This document shows, piece by piece, positions 35,251 to 46,700 of a stretch of 64,000 nucleotides of DNA. The notes under the pieces are model-generated. The model was not told the origin of the DNA. It saw nothing but the letters and a program-made list of their open reading frames with translations, and made no database searches. Made by a program: the position numbers and the translations under genes. This stretch comes from Megalopta genalis. Taxonomy: Eukaryota > Arthropoda > Insecta > Hymenoptera > Halictidae. The stretch's first letter is position 1, and every line of letters begins with the position of its first letter. The DNA lies in NCBI RefSeq assembly GCF_051020955.1, contig NC_135014.1, positions 40,504,742-40,568,741 of the forward strand, written 5' to 3'.

Positions 35251-38165
35251 ATTGATCTTGACTATTGACTATTGATTTACACCGATCTTGATTCGTCAAT
35301 GCAACATACTCCTTTATTTTTTACTTCTATATACTACAAACGTTACAGATTCACCAAGGTATTTTATCAAAATTATAGAATTCGTGAAAAATTAAATCGT
35401 AGAATTGAAAAATGCTACATCTATTCGATTTTTTTTATAATACATATGAAAATGTCAAGTGGTTTTGATATAGTACAAACATCTTTTTATATTTTATAGA
35501 TACATCGTAAATGGCGAATCTACAATTGATTTAAGGGATATAAGAGGACTGAAAATATCGATGGAACAGCTGCCGCATCATTAATTTTACTAGTAGCCTC
35601 GTGAAAGTTTTCTTAAAATATATTATCGCTCAATGGGGGTTCTTTCTTTACTAAGTTTTCACTGTAGTCTAAAATCTATATGTACTATGAATTCGATCCT
35701 GACTTACTTAAAAATAGGTTTCGCCATAACGTAGATTTAGCATGAATCGAACTGTGACCTACATTGAAATTATCTCCCTTTAATCCTAATTTAGCTGTAA
35801 TTCATATTTGTGAATCAATCATATTGAATCCATATTAAACTAATTTTTTAAATCTATATTAAATTCTTATAAACTTCTATTCGATACTAAATGTCTGCAT
35901 TGAGCCACACACGATATAATTGTATAAATATACACTAAACTATGAATCATTTTGCAAAATAAAAATTTCCATTTGCAACAAACATGAGGCAAATAGAAAG
36001 CACTTTCTTTCTTTAATAATTTTATCGAATTAAAAGTAATATACAGATATTCTTAAATCCTTTAAATCTCCTTATTATATCACATTTCACTTACTCATTT
36101 CTATTGACACTTTTAAAATCAATTAATTTATACAAATAATTTTAAAAATAACACAAGTTTTATATTGAAATAAAACGGTATTTTCTCTGCTATTAGCTTC
36201 AGTAAATTAAAGGCAATGTTAAACTACATTCTTAATGAAGTTTTGTAGGCATGTTATTCATTTATAAGACTTTTATGAGCTATAAACACATAAAAGACTG
36301 TAGTTCTCACTACTCTTCCAGAAAGAAGATCACATACGTATGCATGAATTGAGTTTAATTACGAATAAAAACAAAGGAATGCTTGATTAGTGAAATTCAC
36401 CGAAACAGGCCACTATTTTGCCCAGATTCACCGGCCTCTATTTCGCGCAGATAAATGAAGCAAGGACAATTGAAAGGTTTTTGAGCTATTGATCCTGAAA
36501 TTAACGACAACTAAATTCATGAAACTTTTATATGTGGAAAGTCGAGTTAAGTTGCCTGTTCTTAGGCTATCTGGGATCGACCACGCGAGCAGCAATGGAC
36601 AGTAGGGAGCACTGACATACATTTTCCTTTGCCCAGGCACGCGAAGAAATACTCGCGTGGATAATACGTTACCTATGCCTGGCCTCCAACTTTTTATCAA
36701 GTTTCTACGGCTCTTTTTATCCTTTGTCTACAATTACTGTTTTAATGAATATTCTATATCCCCAACCGAATCGACTTTCTTTAATAACATACTTTATGGT
36801 ACTGTTAGGCGGCGACTATCCGCGAATTTACGTGTAAAAGTAAACCAAAGGCATAATCAATATTGCACGTTTCTTGCCCTTCTATTTCTATTTTTAGCAG
36901 ACAGAAACGTGAAATAATAATCAGATACAAGATTTCTCTGTAATTTTCGCTACCGTAAACCGAGTACTTATATTCAATTAAGTTCAATTGATCGAATTAA
37001 ATGGTTTCACTTAGAAACTGCTTTTTCGCTGCCAATTTTACATTTATTTCTCCATATTAAGAGAAATTTTCAACAATTTTCGAAATTTATTGTATGCGTA
37101 TCAAGTTGCATATCGCTGATGTTTCTACGCTGTTCGTTCAGTCAGATTGGAAATTGAAAGACAATCAGACTAATGAATTTATACAACGAAAATTACATTC
37201 TGTTTGGTGAATGAGTTTATGTGGTAACAAAAAATTGCGTTGTTATAAATTCCAATCAAGATAGATTTCTGTAATGCTATATTTTTTGTAAACGAATCTG
37301 TTGGAGTATAAGTTTGTATACATAAGTGCGAGAATAAATTTGGTATTTCTCAGTAAAATATATTTTTTAATATAATTTTTTATAATTTTTTAATATTTTT
37401 TTTAATATTAAAATAAATAAATTTGGTATTTCTCAGTAAAATATATTTCTCTACCAATAATGGATTAATGAAAGAAGTAAAAATAAAGAATAGAAGTAGT
37501 TTAATCATACAGGTTTTTAACGTTTAATTATAAAAATTAAAAAAATCGTACAAGTATTGCTTATAATCTCAGCTTATTACTTTGTTATTTCTTCAATTAT
37601 GAAATCAATATGTGATTGAATTCGAAGAGTACTTTACATTAAAAATTAGACAGGTATTAATCGAAATAACTATTATTACAACACAATTTCTTTCAAGATC
37701 CTTGATGCTTTTAAGAATCTAATTATCAATATTTGTTAATAACTTAAACATTACTCGTCGCAAATCGAAAACACCGTGGTTAAATATTGTCAGATAACTC
37801 AGTAACATTTCGGCGTAAAACTTTTTCCTTCAAATGTAACAACTTCTTCGTAATCGTAGTCCAGAGTCAAATCGTTACTTTCCAAAACAAGGGAGAATTG
37901 AAATGTTACGTTACATATTGTTTAAAATGGTTTTGGTTACCAACAACCGCTATAAACGACGGAAATAGTTTTTAGTTACAAATAACCATTACAGACGACT
38001 ATAAATAATGTTACGGACGTTATTGCGACCGACAAAATCTGTTATTTATAATGTTTATTTGTGACCGAACACTTAAAAGTTCATATTTTTTTCTAATTAT
38101 TGCATTGTTTACGATTGCTTCATAAATATAACGGTGACCAACCTTTACCCCGAATAATTATTAAC
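35251..38165. other. AT-rich DNA without recognised genes
   Basis: Contains a right-end-like fragment of the TAGACTGCGG family near 35953-35985 (attttgcaaaataaaaattt ... ttgcaacaaac), frames of 62 to 90 codons that are not recognisable, and the duplication noted separately at 37333-37446. Confidence 0.4.
37333..37446 (+). repeat. Direct duplication, 83-bp period
   Basis: The 31-base segment starting aataaatttggtatttctca occurs at 37333 and 37416, identical between copies, separated by an AT-rich run. Confidence 0.85.
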
Positions 38166-38806
38166 CCTTAGCGGGGACGACGACTTTTTCGGCAGAGTCA
38201 GGTAGCAGGACGAGGCGATTTTTGCAAATATGTCGAGTGTCTTATATGGTACGATAAAGTAATCTTGCATATAAATTATCTTACAAAAACGTTATATTTC
38301 GGTAGTTCATCTACATTCACACTTTTATGAATATAATTTTACACAAATTATGATTTGTAGTTTCGTTCGGTGTGATAGTTTATAAAACATTGACCAAGAT
38401 GCATTCTTGGTTTATCTGGACATGTGTCATAGAAATAGGTCGTCCCATGTCTTCCCTCTGGTTTGTTTCGACTGGAACAAACTTTGCAATCTTTCCTTGT
38501 GCCAATAACAATTACATGCAGTTTTCCGTTGACGAAAATCTCCTCGCAATTTGTTGATCGAAATTTTGCGAAAGTTCAAATGTTTAACTGGCTGTTCGCT
38601 TCTCTGCCTTTTTACATGTTTGTAGAGAATGTACGAATTGATTAAACAAATTTCCAGTCCACGGAAAAATAATTTGCGCCACCACTTCAGGGACATTCGC
38701 ATAAAACAGTACGTTGAATAATGTTGGAGATAATAAAATCTAACATAAACACCGACTGGCGCCTCTCACTCGCCATCCGACCTGTCCGACCGCAAAGGGT
38801 TAATAT
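38166..38806 (-). mobile_element. piggyBac-like deletion derivative A
   Basis: A 641-bp segment with TTAA at both sides. The left end is CCCTTAGCGGGGACG; the right end, read inward, is CCCTTTGCGGTCGGAC. It contains a transposase C-terminal remnant on the minus strand ending near the left terminus, so the element's 5' end is at 38806. The N-terminal and catalytic four fifths of the gene are deleted, leaving a short element that would need an external transposase. Confidence 0.85.
38348..38702 (-). pseudogene. piggyBac-like transposase C-terminal remnant
   Basis: The minus-strand frame from 38702 reads SLKWWRKLFFRGLEICLINS and continues YILYK, the K-WW-K-LFF ... N-(S/A)-Y-ILYK block conserved near the end of the catalytic region of piggyBac (DDE_Tnp_1_7) transposases. 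The frame runs on to 38427. In another frame, 38440 down to the TAA at 38348-38350, the sequence reads FYDTCPDKPRMHLGQCF then NYHT, the C-terminal cysteine-rich zinc-binding domain that recognises the terminal repeats. The two blocks are in different frames, so at least one frameshift separates them. In full-length members (about 550-600 residues) these are the last 100 or so residues. Clearly broken. Confidence 0.85.
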
Positions 38807-38883
38807 TCTATCGATGATTTTCCGTATGAAATTTTTTGTTTCCAGATTTAACGTTTCTACATCTCGAAAGTCGAGTAGTTTAA

Positions 38884-39464
38884 CCCTTTGACTACTGTTG
38901 GCGCCTACTGGCGTCCGAAACATGTTGGCTTCTCGGTACTGTAGGCACCTATTGGCGTCCTATTTTTTCATTTATTCGATTTAGCGGTATATAACACATT
39001 TATATTATATAACTATGTATCTGGAAGAAATTTAACATTTCGTAAATTGCATTTAAATTTAATAAAACAAATATTAAGAAGATACAGCTTAGATGAAACT
39101 AATAGATATAATAATAGAAACTAATAGATATAAGTTAAAAGGTAAAGATACTAACAACGAACCTTTTCGTTTGACGCAAAAGCATTTTCCGTCTCCATAT
39201 GAAAGCAATACAGCAATTCGGAAAAGTGCAGGGCGTAAATGTGTAGTGTGTGTAAAAGATGATAAGACAAAAGTTACACATTACGAATGCAAAAAATGTA
39301 ATGTAGGATTATGTGTTCATCCATGTTTTAAAATGTATCGCACGTTATTATATTACTAAATTTGATTATTAAATATTGTAAAAAAAGCTTGAAATTAATG
39401 TTCACTTCAAGTAATATTGGTACCGTACGGCCGGTGCGTGCCAAAGTCTGCCGTAGCCAAAGGG
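38884..39464 (+). mobile_element. piggyBac-like deletion derivative B
   Basis: A 581-bp segment between TTAA sites (38880-38883 and 39465-39468). The ends are CCCTTTGACTACTG on the left and CCCTTTGGCTACGG read inward from the right. It lies 73 bp beyond derivative A in the opposite orientation and has different termini, so it is a separate family. It retains an open C-terminal transposase fragment. Confidence 0.87.
39093..39359 (+). pseudogene. piggyBac-like transposase C-terminal remnant
   Basis: An open frame of 88 codons. After a non-homologous-looking start it reads RLTQKHFPSP (residues about 26-35), RKCVVC (48-53) and THYECKKCNVGLCVHPCFKM (62-81). This is the R-L-T-x-(R/K)-HF linker followed by the Cys-rich (RING/PHD-like) domain that ends piggyBac-like transposases, with C-x2-C, C-x2-C, a further Cys and the final P-C-F. 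All visible cysteines are preserved and the stop lies about 100 bp before the 3' terminus, as in intact elements. The catalytic DDD domain is missing. A stand-alone DNA-end-binding peptide is conceivable but not shown; most likely a deletion remnant. Confidence 0.88.
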
Positions 39465-40450
39465 TTAAGAGTCTCGAATTTTGTCCCTAGCGCTCATTAA
39501 CTGAACGGTGTGTGGGTCGTGTTGATCCGCGGCGATTTCTTCGTAGGAACATTCATTAGGCGGTTTGCTAATATTCATTTCGCTGAGCCGCACATTGTCT
39601 CGGCCAGCGTAATATTCCCATTGTGTCTGGCACAATAACGCGCGCGGGCCACGGCTGGCAACCGTGTCGGGACATCGATTGGCTTGAAGTATGGCGATCG
39701 TGCGCGATGCCGAAGGACATGCATCTACGGGTGCACCGGTGCTGTGGAAGGTGACCGTTCTTGGCCAGGATAAATTGGCGGATGTCTCCTTTGAAATGGC
39801 TCTCGTGGGTGCACGTTGTCGTGTTATACCCTCGCAAAGGTGATACGAAGGCGCATCCACTTCCGGCGCCGCAACCGTTGTTAGAAATATAGCGGACAAC
39901 TACATCCGCTGGAGAGACGGAACACATCTCCTTTTCCCAGTTTGAGCTTCCACTTTCTACGCTGCGCCGCGTCCTCTGCTCCTCTGATATTTTATACTCG
40001 AGCTCCGCCTTTTTGCATATACTCCTTTCTGCGTTCTTGCATTTACCGTCTCCATCTCTGCTGCTTTTTCTGAAATTTCGTCTTTCTCTTTTGTTTCGTC
40101 CTTTCCTTCTTCTTTTTTTTCCGTCATCTTATTCCGTTTAGTTGTTTGCGGCTCTTCAACAACCGACGCTTTGCGCCCACGTCGAAAGTTGCCGAGCTAA
40201 GTTCCTTTGGTTTTTCAATGCTGATATGACTTCTCCGTCCACCGTGTTTCCTTCACCTCGGATTCCCTTTTGCCACCGTCAGCCTTCTTTTTGCTGTTCG
40301 ATCAGACGATACTGGATATACGCGGTGTCTCCGGTTTCTTTGTTCATTGCTTCCGGCGGAGGCCGCGAGAACGCAGAGAGGAATAATCGGATTTTTCAAT
40401 AATGCGCGGTAGGGGCTTTGGTTTGTTTGTTGGGAACGGCCGGCTACCGC
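39465..40450. other. CpG-rich block
   Basis: GC-rich from the TTAA of derivative B to about 40450, with two antisense frames of 144 and 119 codons (39465-39927) and plus-strand frames near 40142-40402. None is recognisable, and overlapping open frames are expected at this GC content. 39950-40130 is strongly pyrimidine-rich on the plus strand. Confidence 0.4.
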
Positions 40451-40547
40451 TTTTGTGAGCATTCTAGCGGAACTTTTTCTTTATTTGTATATTGTGCTTT
40501 GCAATTTGTCTGGTTCGAAGTTTTAAAGTGTTTATCCGTTTATTACT

Positions 40548-40728
40548 AGATTGCGGATTTTACGCAATTATGGCACAGATGGGTAAATGCAACGTCAAAT
40601 AGTAGAAACATTAAAGCAATCGAAGAATATCGAATTACTGCTTCCAACATGTTAAAATTGCTAAATTGTTAAAAATGAGAAGTCTGCATTTTCTATCCCT
40701 TGCGATAAATGCAATAAATTCGCGTAAA
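40548..40728. mobile_element. hAT-like MITE copy with damaged right end
   Basis: The left end TAGATTGCGGATTTTACGCA and an interior like other family members (tggcacagatgggtaaatgc) identify it. The right side is gataaatgcaataaattcgcg, after which a mariner derivative begins, so the terminus appears interrupted. Confidence 0.55.
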
Positions 40729-40730
40729 TA

Positions 40731-40898
40731 TTGGGTTGTTCGGAAAGTAATGATGTATCGTTCAATAACTTTTTGACATTTCTCTGGTAGCTTCGAAATC
40801 TTGTGCTCGTAGAAATTCGGTTTTTTTAACGGCAAAATACTGAATCAAGTGCCTTTTTAACACCCTCGCGAAACGAAATTACTTTACGAACAGACCAA
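40731..40898 (-). mobile_element. mariner deletion derivative
   Basis: A 168-bp element with TA on both sides. The inverted ends are TTGGGTTGTTCGGAAAGTAA on the left and TTGGTCTGTTCGTAAAGTAA read inward from the right, the mariner terminal-repeat type. It keeps only the last transposase codons (next entry), which lie on the minus strand next to the left terminus. Confidence 0.85.
40758..40835 (-). pseudogene. mariner transposase C-terminal remnant
   Basis: The frame reads NFYEHKISKLPEKCQKVIER. This is the conserved tail of mariner transposases, where an F-Y-x-x-G-I-x-K-LP-x-(R/K)-W-x-K-V block precedes the stop codon. Here the usual Gly and Trp are replaced (His/Lys and Cys) and the stop is lost, so the frame reads on through the terminal repeat. 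About 20 of about 345 residues remain and the catalytic domain is absent. Confidence 0.8.
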
Positions 40899-41865
40899 TA
40901 GCCGATCAAATTTTAACAGCGAAATTAAAAGAAATTCGGGAGATCTGTTCTGCGATCGGCTCGATTAGACTAACTATGAGGACAACGAATTAATTTCCAC
41001 ACTTCATATATCGCATGCCGATCGAGTTCCGCAACAACATGAAACGAGATGCGTTCACAAGTCACCTTGCTCACATCGAGAGAAATCTAATCCTCGGATC
41101 AGAGTGTCGAGCTCGGCAAGATAAATTTCCTAGCCACATACACACCGCGACAAAACTATGAGACACCCCTGAATTTCTAGTGTTTCTCAAAACCATGGAC
41201 GCGCATAAAGTTTTCGTGTACGAATACGTACAAAGTATCTCTTCTCTAGTATCGTGTAAAAAATTGGCTAGTATTCACGCTGTTTTACAGGAATGGTAAC
41301 AGTTTCTAAGAAATACGTATAGAGTATATAGAGAAATGAAAATCAACATGACAATGTTCTTCCTCTTTGCTATTCAATAATGCATATCTTCACCTTTTCT
41401 TTTTACTACGTTCAGCATTATTTGCGGTAGAGATTTACACAGTTTTTAAATTGCCCTTTTGTTTCGAATTCTTTATGTATTCTCGATACACCTTTTTTTA
41501 TTTTTCTACGGTGTTAAACTGCTTTCCTCTCTCTGGAGTATACATATTTCCTTGTACAATAATATTCAAATCCGGGAATCTTGCTGGCTACGGTAAAACT
41601 GTATAGTTCTATCTTCGAGAAAAGCTCGTGCTATTCTCGCAGCATACGCAGCTGCGTTACCATGTTGAAAGATATACTTTTGCACATTGCTGTGCATAGA
41701 AACAATATACATATATACGCAGCTTGAGGAAACCAAAATAACATGAAATTGTATAATACGTAAAAGTGGTACGATAACTAAAATTATATGAAGAGATAAA
41801 TAAACATAATCGTAGAAACAAATTTTGCATTTCAAGATATCTGAGAGTGCAAGTTGAAGATTCTA
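40899..41865. other. Unannotated DNA
   Basis: Frames of 75 to 89 codons on both strands at 41367-41884 are hydrophobic or AT-driven and not recognisable. No repeat was seen. Confidence 0.4.
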
Positions 41866-41869
41866 TTAA

Positions 41870-42316
41870 TCCATTAACTGCCACGGCCCTTATTTGGGGA
41901 TTTTGGAATTTTACGACAGTTCAAGTTTATTTTATACATATCAGTCAATATTGTTTATAGCAGACGGTGTGTATTTTGTGTTTCGTTTCTTTTCAACGAG
42001 TGTACAAATTTGGAAACCATCTGTAAGTTGAACACAACAAAATGATCATATTTGAGGCATGATATTTTTGGTTTGGTTTTTATGTTATAATTAAATACCA
42101 TACATAAAAATATGTAATGTAGAGGTTATAGTAACTATGCGTTACTTACTCAGTCTTTTGTTTATCATACAATAAAAAATTTTTTCTATCAATCTCTAGT
42201 TGGGACTTTTTCAAAAATATAAAGTATGTTAACAACAGAACACAATTTGAATATAATTATATTGTTACACAGCTTTTTCCGTTAAAAATAAAAATAAAAA
42301 TTTGGCAGTTAATGGA
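41870..42316. mobile_element. TTAA-flanked MITE
   Basis: A 447-bp AT-rich segment between TTAA at 41866-41869 and 42317-42320, with a perfect 14-bp inverted repeat TCCATTAACTGCCA. TTAA duplication suggests the piggyBac superfamily, although the ends start with TCC instead of CCC. Non-coding. Confidence 0.7.
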
Positions 42317-42539
42317 TTAAGAACACTTCGGTGACGCGAGATGGAGAGTATCTCAATTTACAGAGGTTACAAACGAGTTTGTTTTTATGACGCGTGTGAG
42401 AGAGAAATATGTAAATGTAACAATCAAGGCACATCGAGAATCTTCTGTTCTGTTTTTATTCTTATTCGAATGAACTTTCTTCGAATAAGTGTAGTCATTC
42501 GTCGTTCCCGAATAACGGACGAAGTTCGCTCAACTCTGC

Positions 42540-43345
42540 TTACAGTTTCGTTTGCGATGCGTATTCCTTAGGACTCACACCTTTTACCTGTCATTTCAAT
42601 CTCAATTTTTCCCGGCATCAGCTCCCTGTCCTCAAGCTCTCGCCTCCCCTCGGATTGTTACTTTTCTATCTACAGGTTTCGCATTGCCCTCACTCTTCCC
42701 ACCCCATTTGCTCCGTTCCGCCCCTTGGTACCCCGTTCGGCCGCTCGGTTCCAGACCGAGCGTATATTCCTGTCGTATCTTCAGTCTTCTCCGGGGCACC
42801 CCAAGAGAAATCAAGCCTGCCCACGGGCCATTTCCACGGCCGTGAGCGCTCGCAGAGGATCCCGACTCCTCGGGTTTCTTTGACACCGCACTGCGTCATT
42901 TGAGGCGGCCACGGCTGTGTAACGGATGACACTGGTAAACATTCTAATCAGAGCCCACGGTCTCGCCTCCGCAATTTTTTCTCCCCCCTCCCCCCCTCTG
43001 TTTTCACCCCGGCATGGCACGAGGAATCCGCGAGTTTCTCCCTCGGCTCGCGTCACGCCGCGTCGTCGACGGTGTCCCTTGGCGCTGCTTTGATAGCCGC
43101 CTCATTTGCTCTCGAAATTTGTCAACGCGCCGACGTTAATGCGGCTACAAAAACAACTTGTCTCAAAGGCACCGAATACCCCGCGGCGTTTACCTCCGCG
43201 AATCCCGCGTACACAAGTTTCGCGCGTTATTTTGACACGCGCTCGACCGGTTGATGTGCGAAATGAGTTGTAACTGTTCCACCCACGTCGGTAGAACGCG
43301 TTGAACTTCGCTTTCTGCGACTACACGGTGTAGACGCGAAACTGG
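42540..43345. other. CpG-rich block
   Basis: The most GC-rich part of the window, with C-runs near 42980-43005. Overlapping frames of 60 to 97 codons occur on both strands, none recognisable. It may be regulatory or exonic; no splice sites could be assigned. Confidence 0.4.
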
Positions 43346-43405
43346 GTTGCCCGTGCTTCATTATTCCATCGTAATGACTAGACTCCGGACGTTTGTGCAC
43401 AATGT

Positions 43406-43530
43406 ATATGTGAAAAATATGTGCTATTTATGCGCCAAAGTTATGCTAACGTGCACGAGAAATATGCCAATATGCGCGAAAAATATGCCAATATGCGCGA
43501 AAAATATGCTGGCATGCAGGAGAAGTATAT
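43406..43530 (+). repeat. 21-bp heptad-coding minisatellite
   Basis: About five units of a 21-bp repeat (gaaaaatatgccaatatgcgc), the central two identical. It keeps the reading frame of a 66-codon open frame (43421-43621), giving the heptad EKYANMR repeated. In-frame heptads could form a coiled coil, but no start context or homologue supports translation. Confidence 0.8.
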
Positions 43531-43708
43531 AGAATTAACAATACATTTTGCGATTATTATGACATATTATAATTCGAGTTACAATAAACGGCAAGCATCT
43601 TTTCATATTGGATGGTGCTAGTTGACGAGGCTTATCCGTAAATATTTATCAAATAAAATCCCACACCTATGTATATTTCCATTGTCGACCCTCCCTAAAT
43701 AAGTTTAA

Positions 43709-43990
43709 CCCGAGAAAGATAACCTACGTCGCAGAGGCGCCTGCGAAGACTGTTGATTTTTGTTAATTTTTCATAGAGGTCTAGTGATTTAAGTTTAAAA
43801 TTACTTAAAATATAAAAAAATATAATATAAATGCATTTTATTTTTACAATAATGCCAAACCTTTAAAATGACTAGATTAACTTAAATAAATATCCATTGT
43901 TAGTATAAAATTGACGCCTTAGAAAAGCATGCGCCTCTGAAGCGTATGGTTATCTTTTACGTACGTTGTCATATGGTTATCTTTCTAGGG
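43709..43990 (-). mobile_element. piggyBac-type MITE, copy 2
   Basis: A 282-bp element between TTAA at 43705-43708 and 43991-43994, the exact reverse complement of copy 1 as far as I could compare base by base. The terminus CCCTAGAAAGATA is on the right. Identity across a non-coding element implies recent insertion of both copies or of one from a common source. Confidence 0.93.
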
Positions 43991-43994
43991 TTAA

Positions 43995-45133
43995 TAAGTT
44001 TTGAATGTTTTAACAGTCTTAGTTTCTTTAAATCTGTTCACTATCTTCTGTTTCACTTTTCCATCTTCGCTCTAAATGCATAAAATCCAATGCCTGGTAA
44101 TGACATCCTTGTGTTACTTTCCGCAACATTTAGCCAGTTCGATGTTGCAGCCTCTTTGAAAACTGCGTTAGTTACTCTAATTATACTGTATATGTGTGTG
44201 TTTGATTGTCTTCATAATTACTAATTAATTGAAGAAAGAATATTAGAAAGAATATCAATTCTTCTTCTTTTTTTAACCAGTTATCTGATTTTTTACGAAT
44301 ATACTCATCATAAAGAAATGGCAATGTTTTCTGTTACGATTAGTATACTCGTCGAAAACAGCTAACTGATGAAAGGAATTTCTTGAATTGCTTGGGGCGA
44401 GCCATTTAAGCCTATGCCGTACCATTTTCTTCATGGTTGCAGTGATTCGAAGTGTTTCGATCGTAATTATTTCCTCGAAGGAAGAGAATGTAGAGCGATC
44501 TGTTCAATGAATGAATACATTGAATGGACATTTTCCGTATTATATGAAAAAGTAACGATTATCATAACCTTTCCTATAAAAAATTTGATTAAGTGTTCGT
44601 TCATTGGTCATATTTTTCACGAGATTTTACAATACTCTTACAACAAATGCTGTAATTGTAAAAAAATGTTAGAATTACGTTCAGGTGTGCATGATCTTAG
44701 GAGTAAAACAGCTTGCTTACGCTAATATCGTTCGAAGAATTAAAGAGTAACATACGAAAACTAGAATCGCTATAATAAAAAATAATGAAAACAATTACGG
44801 CATATCAGCTAACGAGAATCTCTGAAGAGACCCAAAAATACTAACGATTAAGGAATAAATGAACAGATGCAGTCAAAGATATAAAAAAAGTATTGAAATA
44901 CATCCGGATCAATTGCAGAAATGTACGAAACTCACATCAAGAGAGGGTTAAGGAGGTATTCTAGGATCAATAATTTTTTTTTACTATTTATATACAGTTC
45001 ATTGTTATTTCTAACTTCTAAGACACGTGTTTCAGGGTTTCTTCAGGATATTTTTCTTCTGGCTATTTTTCTTTTGGCAATCAATTTGAAACAAATTTCG
45101 AAACTGAGTCACAGTTCTATAATGATACATATA
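43995..45133. other. Unannotated DNA
   Basis: Contains a right-end-like fragment of the TAGACTGCGG family at about 44068-44095 (ctaaatgcataaaatccaat) and an unrecognised 103-codon frame at 44414-44725. Nothing else. Confidence 0.35.
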
Positions 45134-45578
45134 CAGGGTGTCCCAGATTCTAATGTTCAAACTTTGTCAGTATATTCTATGGCACAAGGTAAGAAAAAAA
45201 TGTTATGTAAACATAGGTCATATAGAGCTTTATTAAGAAGTTATAACAAAAATTCAGAATAGGAATAGTAATCAACTAAAAAAAAAAATAAAAAATAAAA
45301 AAATATCTTCGATCGATGTCAATCATATATTGCCAACAACAGTTATTAATACATTTCGAAATGTATTAATAAACACAGCTTACATAAACACACGACATGT
45401 GCTGATATATTGAAGCCAATGCTTCACTATTCTAATGCACTTACTATTCCTATTCTGAATTTTTGTTATAACTTCTTAATAAAGCTCTATATGACCTATG
45501 TTTACATAACATTTTTTTCTTACTTTGTGCCATAGAATACACTAACAAAGTTTGAACATTAAAATCTGGGACACCCTG
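45134..45578. mobile_element. 445-bp palindromic TA-flanked MITE
   Basis: TA flanks with ends CAGGGTGTCCCAGATT at both sides. The arms of about 135 bp are near-perfect inverted copies (attctatggcacaaggtaag, ttatgtaaacataggtcata, ttataacaaaaattcagaat). The exact middle (45343-45372) is a separate 30-bp perfect palindrome with no loop. It shares only the terminal motif with the fold-back family at 32190. Non-coding. Confidence 0.9.
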
Positions 45579-46179
45579 TATATATGAAAAAATATATGCG
45601 CGTCAAGGGGTTAAAAGGGCGAGTAACCTTAAAAACGAGTAGTTCACGCACAATATTGAAAAAAAAGGAGGTTTGATGATCCCGAGGCTCGGCGTTTTGC
45701 GCTTGACGATCGGTTACCATCGCGGCGGATAACGAGCAGGAAACCGTCCGCGGCATAGAATATTCAATTTTCCATGGATGATACAGGTGTTCCGTTCGGT
45801 GGTCAGTTTTTCAAAGTCTCAGAATTGCGAGAGAGCCTCTTCTTCCAGTGCCTTTATTACCGCTAGCAGAGCGGCCCATCAAAGCGTTCATACTTTTTTT
45901 CCGTGGGCTCTCTCACGCTGACCCGCGCGGAACCCTGTGGGTGTAGGAGACGGACAGGGCGAGTGCTGCAGGAAGACTGTTGGCATTCCACGATGCAGCA
46001 GACTACTCAGAGACTGCGACCGCAGAATCGTGATGAAAACTCATCAGCCGTGCGAAAATCCGCCAAGCGAGAAATACCGCGGCGGCCGGCCAACAAACGC
46101 CCGTAGAAAAATGATAATGACGTAGGGAGAAGACCGCGTCGGGAGCAAAGCAAATCGTCTTTGCTTCGTTTCACGTTTC
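45579..46179. other. GC-moderate DNA with short frames
   Basis: A solo piggyBac-like right terminus (gcgtcaagggg followed by TTAA) is visible at about 45602-45616 without a partner. Frames at 45559-45756 and 45903-46125 are not recognisable. Confidence 0.35.
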
Positions 46180-46520
46180 GCCCTCTCTGTCTATCTCCCT
46201 CTATCTCTCTTACTATGTCTTTATCTTAGCCTCTGCCTTATTGTTTCTATCTCTGTTTATCTATCTCTATCTCTATCTCTATCTATCTCTATCTTTATTT
46301 CTCTCTCTCTATCTCTATCTTCATTTCTCTCTCTCTCTCTATCTCTATCTATCTCTATCTTTATTTCTCTCTCTCTATCTCTATCTTCATTTCTCTCTCT
46401 CTCTATCTCTATCTATCTCTATCTTTATTTCTCTCTCTCTATCTCTATCTTCATTTCTCTCTCTCTCTCTCTATCTCTATCTATCTCTATCTTTATTTCT
46501 CTCTCTCTATCTCTATCTTC

Positions 46521-46562
<42 letters not shown>

Positions 46563-46596
46563 ATCTTCATTTCTCTCTCTCTCTCTCTCTATCTTC

Positions 46597-46639
<43 letters not shown>

Positions 46640-46649
46640 CATTTCTCTC

Positions 46650-46700
<51 letters not shown>

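Noticed and set aside
39465..39927. Antisense 144- and 119-codon frames beside the piggyBac remnant
   Set aside because: Two overlapping frames open simultaneously in GC-rich DNA, one running into the TTAA flank of the transposon; no domain recognised.
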